Origin: Bacillota bacterium
GTDB taxonomy: Bacteria; Bacillota; Clostridia; Peptostreptococcales; Anaerovoracaceae
Assembly: GCA_030525285.1 (NCBI GenBank)
Contig: JAUNFA010000009.1
Location: 1 to 64,000 of the forward strand
Length of the DNA: 64,000 nucleotides
Direction of reading: 5' to 3'
Positions 1 through 7,888 of the stretch are shown here, one piece after another. Position 1 is the stretch's first letter, and each line of letters begins with the position of its first letter. Both the position numbers and the translations under genes were made by a program. Below the pieces are notes generated by a model. That model saw only the letters and a list, made by a program, of their open reading frames with translations. It did not search any database and had not been told where the DNA came from.

Positions 1-57
1 TAGGGGAAAATGAATTTTCGCTTATTCTATACTTGACTTTTCATAGCTGGTCTCCCT

Positions 58-477
58 CTATTTTAGGCCAGTAAACCTGGCATGTTTAATTACTGGATGT
101 AGGCCCTCGCTTCTTGGTTTCGAAAAAATGAACTCCCAGCTTCCCACAGTAACCTTTTTGTTATAATTTATTTCGCCACTAACTGCTTTGCCAAGTGACT
201 TCCAATAATCATACATAATAAACTGCGTATATAACCTTGGGTTTGAGTCCTTAAGCTTTGGGTCATCTTTCAGTGATAGTATCGCTTCATGCATATGTTT
301 GGTCGCATTACCATGCGTCCACATTTGTCCTTGTGGAGTATCGATATTAAATGACCTTGGCAAGTCTGTTCCTGAATAACTGCCTTGTGTTGCACTAACG
401 TGAGACCATACCGCTGAAGTGTTCCAATTGTTATATCCAGATGTTCCGGTGAAATGTCCGCTAACAGCTTTACTCAT
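58..477 (-). CDS. small protein of unknown function, paired with DUF4417 gene
   Basis: I do not recognise a family for this roughly 139-residue protein. The start is set at the ATG at 475-477 because AAGGAGG lies just upstream on the minus strand; a longer reading to 525 would run through that site. The N-terminus (SGHFTGTSG) is rich in Gly, Ser, Thr and Asn, followed by a segment with NATKHMHEAI and a C-terminal WEFIF/HARF stretch. There is no signal peptide or membrane segment. The start lies inside the end of the upstream DUF4417 gene (8-base overlap), so the two are probably translationally coupled. The layout of a loose Gly/Ser leader before a compact domain recalls C-terminal domains of polymorphic toxins, but this is only an impression. 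Confidence 0.6.
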   Translation of the reverse strand: MSKAVSGHFTGTSGYNNWNTSAVWSHVSATQGSYSGTDLPRSFNIDTPQGQMWTHGNATKHMHEAILSLKDDPKLKDSNPRLYTQFIMYDYWKSLGKAVSGEINYNKKVTVGSWEFIFSKPRSEGLHPVIKHARFTGLK

Positions 478-1219
478 TGACAATCCTCCTTGCAAAAGCT
501 TCGCTTGTTTTGCTAGGAAAGGCAATGATATTAATACCCTCTTCTTTTAGTTTATCGAAAAATGGATACTTGTCAGAACCATAGATAATTATAGTATGAG
601 GCTTTAACGTTTTCACCATTTTAAATAGGCCAATCTCAAAATTCGGTCTGACAGAAAGTAACTTAATGCTACTGGCAACTGTTCCAATTGAAACAATACC
701 ACTTTGTGGGATTCCGTCAAAACAATAGGACCAAGTTTCAAGTGTTCCCCAACGAACATTGTTTATGACAGGAATTCCGAGCTGATTCATCCAACAGCCA
801 AAAGCTCTCATACGATAGGTGTTATACCTTTTTATTGGATCTGGGAAATCGGCGTTAGTCGAAAAATCAGGGGTAATTATACCGGCAAAATGCCTAATGG
901 CCTCGAGTGCTTTGTCTGGATATAACCATATGCTGCTTCTTTTGCCATCAAATTTTTGGTCATCGATGTAGAAGTGAATATAAGCATTAACAAAGAAATC
1001 GGGCATCCCCGCGTATAGTTTCTGTTTGTAGATTGCCTTTGCATCTTCATACGATATTAATTGTAAAGGGACTCTAGCATCAGTGCAAGTGCAAGTAGGG
1101 ATGTCGGATCCGCGTTCAAATTCGGCCTCTTTAACCATAAAAGCGTTCCACATATCCACGCAACCATTTCTTGGCTGAGCCTTTTCTAAAGAATTAGTCT
1201 GAATGATTTTATTTTTCAA
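470..1219 (-). CDS. DUF4417 domain-containing protein
   Basis: This 249-residue protein matches my memory of the DUF4417 family, found in phages and integrated elements: a VINNVRWGTLETWSYCFDGIP core, then SIVSIGT-like and IIIYGSDKYPFFDKL segments, and a C-terminal SEAFARR. The function of the family is unknown. I chose the TTG start at 1217-1219 because GGAGG precedes it by six bases on the minus strand; the upstream in-frame start at 1291 lacks such a site and adds an unlikely tail. The gene overlaps the start of the small gene to its left by 8 bases. Its phage-type family and the broken regulators to the right suggest an element remnant. Confidence 0.8.
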   Translation of the reverse strand: MKNKIIQTNSLEKAQPRNGCVDMWNAFMVKEAEFERGSDIPTCTCTDARVPLQLISYEDAKAIYKQKLYAGMPDFFVNAYIHFYIDDQKFDGKRSSIWLYPDKALEAIRHFAGIITPDFSTNADFPDPIKRYNTYRMRAFGCWMNQLGIPVINNVRWGTLETWSYCFDGIPQSGIVSIGTVASSIKLLSVRPNFEIGLFKMVKTLKPHTIIIYGSDKYPFFDKLKEEGINIIAFPSKTSEAFARRIVNE

Positions 1220-1404
1220 GAGTGTACCTCCATATAAAATGATAAAGCTATAAGATGTGACCGGTTGGTGTTTTCCTTTGGGAAAAACCACTGAATAGGG
1301 CCATCTTTATTGTTACAAATGTTGTGGAGATAAAAAATTTGCCTCTTTATTTCAATTCAATTGCCTAATAGTAAGTGATTCTATGGGCAATGCTGGTTTG
1401 CCTG

Positions 1405-1413
1405 TGATATAAT
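1405..1413 (+). promoter_or_regulatory. extended -10 candidate promoter
   Basis: TGATATAAT fits the extended -10 form TGNTATAAT. No good -35 is visible. It lies upstream of the XRE regulator at 1496. Confidence 0.35.
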
Positions 1414-1438
1414 AGATGTTGACCAATAGTTTAATATT

Positions 1439-1466
1439 TTGACTGAATGACTAATGTATATATAAT
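1439..1466 (+). promoter_or_regulatory. candidate promoter of the XRE regulator
   Basis: TTGACT and TATAAT are separated by 16 bases, ending 30 bases before the GTG start at 1496. Confidence 0.5.
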
Positions 1467-1495
1467 TATCGATATAGAAGGGTGGTGCAAACACA

Positions 1496-1897
1496 GTGAG
1501 CTTTGAGGATTTAATAGGAAACAACATTAGAGAAGTTAGACTTGAAAGAGGACTTTCGCAGGAAGCCTTGGCAAACGCCTGCGATTTCTCAAATACCACA
1601 CTAAGTGCATATGAAAATGGAAGAAAAATCCCGAGTCTTGTTACAATAGCAAAGATAGCGAAACAACTAAATGTATCAATTGAACGGTTGTACTACGGTG
1701 ATGAGAATAATGCATTTATTATTTCTGCTCCAGACGAAGGGAGAAAAATAGTTAATTCAATATTTCTATTATGGGAACAAGGTGTTATTTCATATTATCG
1801 AAACTATAATTCTGACATGGATGTGCAAACCTATCATAAGTTGGAAGAACCTAAAGGTGTTTTCCTTCACCTGGATGATTATAGTGACCAAATATGA
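1496..1897 (+). CDS. XRE-family (Cro/C1-type) regulator, cut short by an in-frame TGA
   Basis: Residues about 5-62 form a Cro/C1 helix-turn-helix (IREVRLERGLSQEALANAC...LSAYENGRKIPS), so this is a DNA-binding repressor-like protein of 133 residues. The start is GTG at 1496. The reading frame meets TGA at 1895-1897 but continues open for another 53 codons to TAG at 2057-2059, and that extension looks protein-like. A TGG to TGA change at a tryptophan codon (DQI-W-RLL) would explain it. TGA is an ordinary stop elsewhere in this window, so recoding is unlikely. The DNA-binding domain is intact, but the C-terminal domain is lost if no readthrough occurs. Confidence 0.75.
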   Translation: MSFEDLIGNNIREVRLERGLSQEALANACDFSNTTLSAYENGRKIPSLVTIAKIAKQLNVSIERLYYGDENNAFIISAPDEGRKIVNSIFLLWEQGVISYYRNYNSDMDVQTYHKLEEPKGVFLHLDDYSDQI

Positions 1898-2059
1898 AGA
1901 CTCCTATCATCATTAAATGAGTTTCAATCAAAACGAGATACATATCCAGATCCGGGAAAATACCTTGAATTCATAATGTCGTCTGTAGCAACAGAAATTA
2001 ATAATATAATAGAGCGACGCAAAATGATAAGACGCAGTGCTCATACAATAGTTAAATAG
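1898..2059 (+). pseudogene. detached C-terminal part of the XRE regulator
   Basis: This stretch is in the same frame as the regulator upstream and separated from it only by one TGA. It encodes 53 residues, including PGKYLEFIMSSVATEINN and a basic IERRKMIRR tail, then TAG. It has no start codon with a ribosome binding site of its own. I read it as the orphaned end of the 1496 gene. Confidence 0.6.
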
Positions 2060-2125
2060 AATGGTGATTGACATACAACTCTAATCGGTAGTATCAAAGA
2101 CTAGCGCACTTGCAACATTGAATTA

Positions 2126-2152
2126 GGAATCCCAGTATTTTCAAGGGGTTCC
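2126..2152. repeat. hairpin (inverted repeat) at the accessory/core junction
   Basis: GGAATCCC (2126-2133) can pair with GGGGTTCC (2145-2152), with one G-U pair and an 11-base loop. No T-run follows, so it is not an obvious terminator. It lies between the two regulator remnants and could mark an old recombination junction. Confidence 0.35.
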
Positions 2153-2190
2153 GGTTCTCAAAGCATTAATTCAAACTAACAAACGCTGAA

Positions 2191-2550
2191 ATTGGCAAAA
2201 GATTAAAAGAAAAACGCAGAGAAAAAGGATTATCGCAAGAAAGACTTGCTGAAATGCTCGGCATCAATCGGACGACAGTTGGCAAGTACGAACACGGAAA
2301 TACCAATAGAGTGACACTTGAAATGCTTGAAGCACTCGCAAAGGTTCTAAATTGTGACATTAAATGGTTATTAGGAGTTGATGAAGAGGTTGAAGTTGAG
2401 AAACTTACAGATGAGGAGTTTTATAACGCCATAAAATGTACCTGTCATAAATATGATGATATTGGTGATTTGTTCACAGAAGATGACTATAGAGATATAA
2501 TTGAATACATAAAATTCAAGAAAATGCAGAAAAAAGGAAGGGGATTGTAG
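2191..2550 (+). CDS. XRE-family regulator with degraded or non-standard start
   Basis: The protein has a clear Cro/C1 helix-turn-helix (IGKRLKEKRREKGLSQERLAEML...TVGKYEHGNTNRVT) followed by a short acidic tail ending in KKGRGL. No ATG, GTG or TTG occurs in frame between the stop at 2167-2169 and the Met at 2254, which already lies inside helix 2. Homology appears to start near 2185-2191, where an ATT codon stands in the usual Met position, without a ribosome binding site. Either it starts at ATT, or it begins at 2254 with a damaged domain, or the 5' end was lost by recombination. Its stop codon directly abuts the ATG of the NfeD gene. Confidence 0.6.
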   Translation: MGKRLKEKRREKGLSQERLAEMLGINRTTVGKYEHGNTNRVTLEMLEALAKVLNCDIKWLLGVDEEVEVEKLTDEEFYNAIKCTCHKYDDIGDLFTEDDYRDIIEYIKFKKMQKKGRGL

Positions 2551-2988
2551 ATGGAACTGACCAACGAATTAATGTGGATTATTGCTGCGATAGTTTTTGT
2601 AATCATTGAGTGTTTCTCGGTAAGCCTTATAACGATATGGTTTGGCATCGGGGCACTGTGCGCTGCGATTGCTTCTCTAATTACGGATAATCTGTATATA
2701 CAGGTTCTGATTTTCTTGGCGGTTTCGCTACTGATGCTTGTACTGGTAAAGCCTATAGCCCGAAAGCATTTTAACGGAAAAATTGAAAAAACAAATACAG
2801 ACGCACTTATCGGATGCGAGGCTATAGTGACCGAGGAAATTGGTGACGAGAAGCCGGGCAGAGTAAATGTAGACGGGAAACTTTGGAGAGCGAAATCAGC
2901 AGAAAATGTCTGCCATAATAGGGGAGACAAGGTTCTAATACAGAAAATAGAAGGCGTAACGCTGATAGTTAAAGCAGAAGAAGAGTAG
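2551..2988 (+). CDS. NfeD family membrane protein
   Basis: This 145-residue protein has an N-terminal hydrophobic region of two or three membrane segments (about residues 8-70, including WFGIGALCAAIASLI) and a C-terminal soluble OB-fold-like domain (about 85-143, IGCEAIVTEEIG...GRVNVDGKLWRAKS). This is the short NfeD form without the serine protease domain. NfeD proteins work with SPFH proteins in membrane microdomains. The next gene is the SPFH partner, 14 bases downstream, so the pair is an operon. It begins immediately after the stop of the regulator upstream; the purine-rich AAGGAAGGGG at 2534-2543 serves as ribosome binding site. Confidence 0.9.
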   Translation: MELTNELMWIIAAIVFVIIECFSVSLITIWFGIGALCAAIASLITDNLYIQVLIFLAVSLLMLVLVKPIARKHFNGKIEKTNTDALIGCEAIVTEEIGDEKPGRVNVDGKLWRAKSAENVCHNRGDKVLIQKIEGVTLIVKAEEE

Positions 2989-3002
2989 AAAGGAATAGCG
3001 AA

Positions 3003-3884
3003 ATGTTAATATTGGCACTGTTATTAATCGTAATAGTACTTATCGCGACAAATATCAGAATAGTACCTCAGGCAAATGCATTTGTTCTGGAAAGATTGGG
3101 AGCATACAAGGAGACATGGCAGACAGGTCTGCACATTAAGATTCCGATGATTGACAAAATATCGAATAAGGTATCTCTAAAGGAGCACGTGATAGACTTC
3201 CCACCACAGCCGGTAATCACAAAGGATAACGTTAGCATCAACATAGATACTGTCGTATATTTCCAGGTGACAGATCCGAAGAAATACGCATATGGTGTAG
3301 AGAATCCAATAGCGGCAATAGAAAATCTGACGGCTACAACTCTCAGAAACATAATCGGAGAAATGGAGCTGGACGAAACTTTGACAAGCAGAGAGCGAAT
3401 CAATTCCAAGATAACCCTGGTTCTTGATGAGGCAACTGACGCATGGGGAATCAAGATAAACAGAGTGGAAGTGAAGAATATTCTTCCACCAAGAGATATA
3501 CAGCAGGCCATGGAAAAACAGATGCGTGCTGAGAGAGAAAGAAGAGAAATTATACTCCAGGCAGAGGGTGAAAAGAAGTCATCGATTCTGATAGCGGAAG
3601 GTAAAAAAGAAGCGGCGATTCTCGAGGCAGAAGCGGCAAAACAGGCAGCTATCAAAGAAGCTGAAGGTCAGGCAGAAGCAATTAAGAAGGTGCAGGAAGC
3701 CACAGCTGAAGGAATAAGGATGATAGCTCAGGCCGGAGCTACAAAGGAGGTTCTGACAATAAAGAGTCTCGAAGCCTTCGAGAAGGTAGCGGACGGACAG
3801 GCAACAAAGATAATAATTCCGTCAGAAATACAGGGAATGGCCGGTCTTGCAAGTTCATTGACAGAACTGGTAGATAAGGCATAG
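3003..3884 (+). CDS. SPFH/Band 7 (stomatin-like, paraslipin-type) membrane protein
   Basis: The 293-residue protein has one N-terminal membrane anchor (about 1-20), then the SPFH/Band 7 domain (about 22-180: IVPQANAFVLERLG, NVSINIDTVVYFQVTDP, MELDETLTSRERIN). An Ala/Glu-rich coiled coil follows (about 170-245, with AILEAEAAKQAAIKEAEG). Stomatin-like proteins oligomerise at the membrane and scaffold microdomains or regulate proteases. Together with the NfeD gene just upstream it forms the widespread NfeD-SPFH pair. The ATG at 3003 is preceded by AGAAAGGAATAGCGAA. Length and domain order are typical for the family. Confidence 0.93.
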   Translation: MLILALLLIVIVLIATNIRIVPQANAFVLERLGAYKETWQTGLHIKIPMIDKISNKVSLKEHVIDFPPQPVITKDNVSINIDTVVYFQVTDPKKYAYGVENPIAAIENLTATTLRNIIGEMELDETLTSRERINSKITLVLDEATDAWGIKINRVEVKNILPPRDIQQAMEKQMRAERERREIILQAEGEKKSSILIAEGKKEAAILEAEAAKQAAIKEAEGQAEAIKKVQEATAEGIRMIAQAGATKEVLTIKSLEAFEKVADGQATKIIIPSEIQGMAGLASSLTELVDKA

Positions 3885-3941
3885 TGTGAAATATATGAAG
3901 AGCGTAAGTGAGGTTATGCTATATGAGGAAAGGAGCTTACA

Positions 3942-4586
3942 ATGAACAATAACGTGAAGGACGCAAACAAGGTAAGAATCGAAACAATAATCAAGAATCT
4001 CAAAAAGAGAAATATTACGGGTCACTACTGCGAATCTGCAGAGGAAGCGGTAAAAATAATTGAGAATCTTATTGAAGAAGGGTCGCAGGTTTCATGGGGT
4101 GGCTCGGTTACTTTGAATGAAATAGGAATAAAGGAAGTACTCAAAGCGGGGAATTACCAGGTGAACGATCCTATGGATCCGTCCCTTGACCGTGAAGAAG
4201 CTATGATGCGCAGAAAAAAGGCGCTCACTTGCGATGCGTACCTTGCAAGTCTAAATGCAATTACCATGGACGGGGAAATCGTCAATATCGATGGTACAGG
4301 AAATCGAGTTGCAGCCATTGCTTTTGGACCGGGAAAAGTTATTCTTGTTGCCGGCGTTAATAAGATTGTAAACGAAGAAAAGGATGCAATAGGCAGAATT
4401 ATGACGGAGGCGTGTCCGGCTAACTGCTTGAGACTTGGGCGCAAAACACCTTGTGCTGTTACAGGTAAATGCGGTAACTGCCTGAGCGTGGGAAATACAA
4501 TATGCAGCTATACCGTAGTAACCAGATTTTCTCCGGAACCTGATCGCCTGCATGTTGTGATGGTAAATGATGTGCTTGGATATTAG
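3942..4586 (+). CDS. LUD domain protein (LutC/YkgG-like)
   Basis: The 214-residue protein belongs to the LUD (lactate utilisation domain, former DUF162) family: an SWGGSVTLNEIG motif near residue 48, a TCDAYLASLNAIT segment, then GNRVAAIAFGPGKVILVAGVNKIV. Family members take part in oxidation of lactate or related substrates, but stand-alone single-domain versions like this one have no firm role. The C-terminal part has several Cys residues (CPANCLRLG, CAVTGKCGNC) that might bind metal; this is inference. No lutA or lutB partner lies in the window. AGGAAAGGAGC precedes the ATG. Confidence 0.88.
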   Translation: MNNNVKDANKVRIETIIKNLKKRNITGHYCESAEEAVKIIENLIEEGSQVSWGGSVTLNEIGIKEVLKAGNYQVNDPMDPSLDREEAMMRRKKALTCDAYLASLNAITMDGEIVNIDGTGNRVAAIAFGPGKVILVAGVNKIVNEEKDAIGRIMTEACPANCLRLGRKTPCAVTGKCGNCLSVGNTICSYTVVTRFSPEPDRLHVVMVNDVLGY

Positions 4587-4669
4587 AGTAGCATTTGATG
4601 GGGAGCATGATGAAAGAATTTTCGCTTGTGCATTAAATACAGCAGAGCTAAGCAACTACACAATAGTGA

Positions 4670-5359
4670 CTACCTCAATACACAATCATCTATGGGACTT
4701 ACAGACACTACCCTCAAAATTTTACCTGAGATAGTGAAGCGTACATTAAAACCGGCAAAATAAATTCCATAAATTCTTTCCGGGTCGTGGTGAAACCCTG
4801 GTCTTGGGTCTTCGGCAAGAAGCTGGATTATGGCAGATCTTTTGCTGGAAGGGAACATGTGCAGCAGTTCCTCAGGGAAATATACGTCAAGATGCTCCGA
4901 CTGAATGCTGTCTGTGAAACCACCGGTCGCATCGGGGTGACAATCTGAATAAGGAACATAAGGTTTAACGTCATATAACGGGGTTCCGTCTACCATATCT
5001 ATACCGGATATGAGCAGGCGGGGTCCCGTTTCGCTTTCTGGGAGGAAATCTTCAAGGTGCACTGAAGAAAGACCTATGTTGTTAGGCCTGTAGGGTGAGC
5101 GTGTTGCGAAAACTCCCATGCGTCTGTTGCCACCGAGTCTTGGTGGTTTGACTGTTGCAGACCAGTTATCCTTGGATGATAAATGAAATTCCCAAATAAG
5201 CCAGAGATGGGAGAAATCTTCTATTCCTCTGAATGCCTGCAGTTGCCTGTATTCCGGCAGGAAGTCAATATAGCCCAATAGAGATGGAATCCTGCCGCTC
5301 TGTCTTGGAATACCGAATTTTTCGGGAAAATCGGTGTGAATGTGTCCGATGATTTTCAT
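4670..5359 (-). CDS. trmO: tRNA (N6-threonylcarbamoyladenosine(37)-N6)-methyltransferase TrmO
   Basis: TrmO uses S-adenosylmethionine to methylate the t6A37 base next to the anticodon of tRNAs that read ACY codons. The 229-residue protein shows the TsaA/TrmO core: GHIHTDFPEKFGIPRQSG at the N-terminus, LWLIWEFH, the motif RMGVFATRSPYRPNNIGLS, and SGIDMVDGTPLYDVKPYVPYSD. A C-terminal extension carries DPRPGFHHDPERIYGIYFAGFNVRF, as in full-length TrmO. AGGAGG lies nine bases before the ATG on the minus strand. It is a single gene, divergent from the SPFH operon to its right. Confidence 0.93.
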   Translation of the reverse strand: MKIIGHIHTDFPEKFGIPRQSGRIPSLLGYIDFLPEYRQLQAFRGIEDFSHLWLIWEFHLSSKDNWSATVKPPRLGGNRRMGVFATRSPYRPNNIGLSSVHLEDFLPESETGPRLLISGIDMVDGTPLYDVKPYVPYSDCHPDATGGFTDSIQSEHLDVYFPEELLHMFPSSKRSAIIQLLAEDPRPGFHHDPERIYGIYFAGFNVRFTISGKILRVVSVSPIDDCVLR

Positions 5360-5429
5360 GGTGATGAGCCTCCTGTGGAGATTATATCAGCTAAATTGAC
5401 AGAATGTCAGTGCGTGTATCATGATTATA

Positions 5430-5444
5430 TGATAAAATTTATCA
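5430..5444. promoter_or_regulatory. palindrome between trmO and the ydjI-like operon
   Basis: TGATAAA and TTTATCA are separated by one base. The site lies 46 bases before the ATG at 5491, between divergent genes, which suits an operator, though A/T-rich palindromes also arise by chance. Confidence 0.25.
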
Positions 5445-5490
5445 AATGGTTGTAGTTATTTAGCAGTTTACTGCGGACAAGGAGAACGAT

Positions 5491-6516
5491 ATGGGCTTAT
5501 TTAGAGATCAGTTCTTAAGTGTAATTGAGTGGAATGAAACTGATGAGAAGCAGATGTTCCACAAGTTTGGACAGGATGAAATCAAGAATGGTTCCAAGCT
5601 GATAATAAGACCTGGACAGAATGCTATTTTTCTTAACAGTGGCACTGTCGACGGGGTGTTCAAGGCAGCTGGGAATTATGACATCGATACTGATATAATT
5701 CCTGTTCTGTCCACACTCAAAGGATTTAAATTCGGTCTGGACAGCGGAATGAGAGCGGAGGTGCTCTTTATCAACGTGAAGGAATTCAATGAAAGGTGGG
5801 GAACGAAACAGCCTGTTGTCCTTCAGACACCGATGCTCCCTGGTGGCATGCCAATAAGAGCCAATGGTGGATTCCAGTTCAAGATCGACGATTACCAGGT
5901 GTTCATTGACAAAATTGCAGGTATCAAAGACAAGTATACTACCGATGACATTAAGACAAGAGCAATGTCTCTGCTGGATCAGCTGCTCATGTCTCATATT
6001 GCAACTGAAGGAAAGGATCTGTTTAACATTCAGGCATCGGCTGCCGAAATTTCAAAGGGAATTCAGGCTGATTTGGATGCTGAGTTCAAGCAGATAGGAC
6101 TTGCCGTTACAGGGTTCCAGATTAATTCCGTTTCATATCCTAAGGAAGTTCAGGAAATGCAGAACAAGGCAGCCGGTCAGGCGATGGTTGGTGATATGGC
6201 TAAATATACGCAGATGGCAGCAGCAGATGCAATGTCTGCAGGTGACACGGGTACAGGTCAGATGGCGGGAGCTATGATGGGCGTACAGATGGGTGCGGTA
6301 ATGGCACAGCAGATGGCACAGCAGATGAACGGCGGAGCACAGCAAATGGGAACTCAGGTGGCACCTGCACAGCCGGCACAACCGGCGCAGCCTTCCGGAG
6401 CACAGACCCCACAGGGACAGTCTGCTGGTGGAACAATCCCGAATTTCTGCCCTAATTGCGGAGCCAAGACAACGGGAACGAATTTCTGCCCTAATTGCGG
6501 ATTCAAGCTGGTTTAA
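5491..6516 (+). CDS. SPFH domain protein with C-terminal zinc ribbons (YdjI-like)
   Basis: The 341-residue protein resembles B. subtilis YdjI, an SPFH protein once annotated as virion core protein. The N-terminal half is the SPFH domain (MGLFRDQFLSVIEWNETDE, RPGQNAIFLNSGTVDGVF). A Met/Gln/Ala-rich linker (about 235-285) and a Pro/Ala/Gln stretch follow, ending in two short zinc-ribbon half motifs (FCPNCGAK and FCPNCGFK, about 321-341). In B. subtilis, YdjI works with YdjG and YdjH and, as I recall, links the phage-shock protein PspA to the membrane. The next two genes are YdjG- and YdjH-like, in the order I-G-H. AAGGAGAACGAT precedes the ATG. Confidence 0.87.
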   Translation: MGLFRDQFLSVIEWNETDEKQMFHKFGQDEIKNGSKLIIRPGQNAIFLNSGTVDGVFKAAGNYDIDTDIIPVLSTLKGFKFGLDSGMRAEVLFINVKEFNERWGTKQPVVLQTPMLPGGMPIRANGGFQFKIDDYQVFIDKIAGIKDKYTTDDIKTRAMSLLDQLLMSHIATEGKDLFNIQASAAEISKGIQADLDAEFKQIGLAVTGFQINSVSYPKEVQEMQNKAAGQAMVGDMAKYTQMAAADAMSAGDTGTGQMAGAMMGVQMGAVMAQQMAQQMNGGAQQMGTQVAPAQPAQPAQPSGAQTPQGQSAGGTIPNFCPNCGAKTTGTNFCPNCGFKLV

Positions 6517-6538
6517 TTGCGAGAATAGGAGGTAGAAC

Positions 6539-7888
6539 ATGTACACATGTAAAGGATGTGGCGGGTACTTGAGATTCGACATCGAATCTCAGCAGCTCAA
6601 ATGTGATAGCTGCGAGACTCTGAGCCCCGTTCCAGACGAAGCAGATCAGAACATGGAGGCGGAGTACACTGCCAAGATATATACCTGCCCGAGCTGTGGC
6701 GGTGAACTTATGGGTGATGATAACGAAGCTGTAGTATTCTGCAGTTTTTGCGGTTCATCCAATGTGCTTACAGAAAGATATGAAAAGGAAAGTCGACCTG
6801 CCAAGATTATACCGTTTAAGATTACAAAAGATCACTGCAAGAGAATATATGCAGACAAGCTGAAGTCGTCGCCTTTTGCACCAAAAGAACTTAAGAAACC
6901 TGAATTCATAGATTCCTTCAGAGGAATATACATGCCGTTTTATCTTTATGACGCCCACGTTAATAACAACATATCAATAGAGGGCGAGAAAGAGGATGAG
7001 AGCGGCGTTAAGAAAATTATAACCGAGTACGAATTCACAGGGAATGTTAAGAGCTCTTATGAGGGCATACCTCATGACGCATCATCATCTTTTGCAGATG
7101 ATATCAGCGAGAGTATCGTTCCTTATGAGGATGAGCAGGCAGTTGATTTTGCTACCGGCTACATGTCAGGATTTTATGGAGACACTGCCGATGTTGATAA
7201 GGACATATATGCTGAAGAAATCAAAACCATTGCAAGGGAAGATACTGTAAAAAAGGTGGAAGAAGCCAGAGCAGTCAAGGGCATTACTCTCAAGTCGTCA
7301 GTGGACGATCAGATTGTGCCTGAAGTAAATGACGGGGTCATTGGAATGTATCCGGTGTGGTTCCTTTCTTACAGAAACAAGGACAGAGTGGCATATGCGG
7401 CCATTAATGGACAGACAGGCAAAATGGCCCTGGATATTCCTGTAGATGTGAAGAAATATTTCATGTTTACGCTGCTTATGGCGATTCCTCTGTTCCTGGC
7501 ACTCAATTTTCTTTTGACGCTGTCACCTTCAATAATGATGGTAATATCTGGCGTATTCGCTTTGATATCGCTGATAATTGCAGGTGTGACTCAGTCGAAT
7601 CTTTCCGATGCTCTCAGTGGAGCCAATGACAAAGGGCTGGGAAATCAGAGACAAGGTCAGAAAAAGAAAACGGTGAAACCATTTATGGTCATTATGGTAA
7701 TAGCTATTATCGCTGTAGTAGCAACCTTCATATTGAAGCCGGTTTCAGATATACCGTACTATCTGGTATCACTGATATGCATAGTTGCCGTGGCACTTAC
7801 GATGACAAGCCTTGTAAAGGTATATAATGTTATTTCAACAAGGCCGTTGCCTCAGTTCAAGAGGAGTGGAGGTGATGATAATGCGTAA
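6539..7888 (+). CDS. zinc-ribbon membrane protein (YdjG-like)
   Basis: The 449-residue protein starts with two zinc-ribbon pairs (CKGCGG...CDSCE, residues 3-26; CPSCGG...CSFCGSS, about 50-75). A central soluble domain follows (EYEFTGNVKSSYEGIP, NDGVIGMYPVWFLSYRNKDRVAYAAINGQTGK). The C-terminus holds about four membrane segments (about 310-430). This matches B. subtilis YdjG, partner of YdjI and YdjH in a membrane-stress complex. It lies 22 bases after the ydjI-like gene and overlaps the start of the ydjH-like gene by 8 bases, so the three are one operon. The ribosome binding site is AGGAGGT. Confidence 0.85.
   Translation: MYTCKGCGGYLRFDIESQQLKCDSCETLSPVPDEADQNMEAEYTAKIYTCPSCGGELMGDDNEAVVFCSFCGSSNVLTERYEKESRPAKIIPFKITKDHCKRIYADKLKSSPFAPKELKKPEFIDSFRGIYMPFYLYDAHVNNNISIEGEKEDESGVKKIITEYEFTGNVKSSYEGIPHDASSSFADDISESIVPYEDEQAVDFATGYMSGFYGDTADVDKDIYAEEIKTIAREDTVKKVEEARAVKGITLKSSVDDQIVPEVNDGVIGMYPVWFLSYRNKDRVAYAAINGQTGKMALDIPVDVKKYFMFTLLMAIPLFLALNFLLTLSPSIMMVISGVFALISLIIAGVTQSNLSDALSGANDKGLGNQRQGQKKKTVKPFMVIMVIAIIAVVATFILKPVSDIPYYLVSLICIVAVALTMTSLVKVYNVISTRPLPQFKRSGGDDNA

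Noticed and set aside
1496-2059. TGA read as tryptophan (alternative genetic code)
   Set aside because: Many intact genes in the window end in TGA, for example panG, ecfA2 and ecfT, and TGG is used for Trp throughout.
6133-6582. Minus-strand frame rich in Cys, Leu and Arg opposite the YdjI-like gene
   Set aside because: It is the complement of the Met/Gln/Ala-rich linker and zinc-ribbon coding sequence, not a separate gene.
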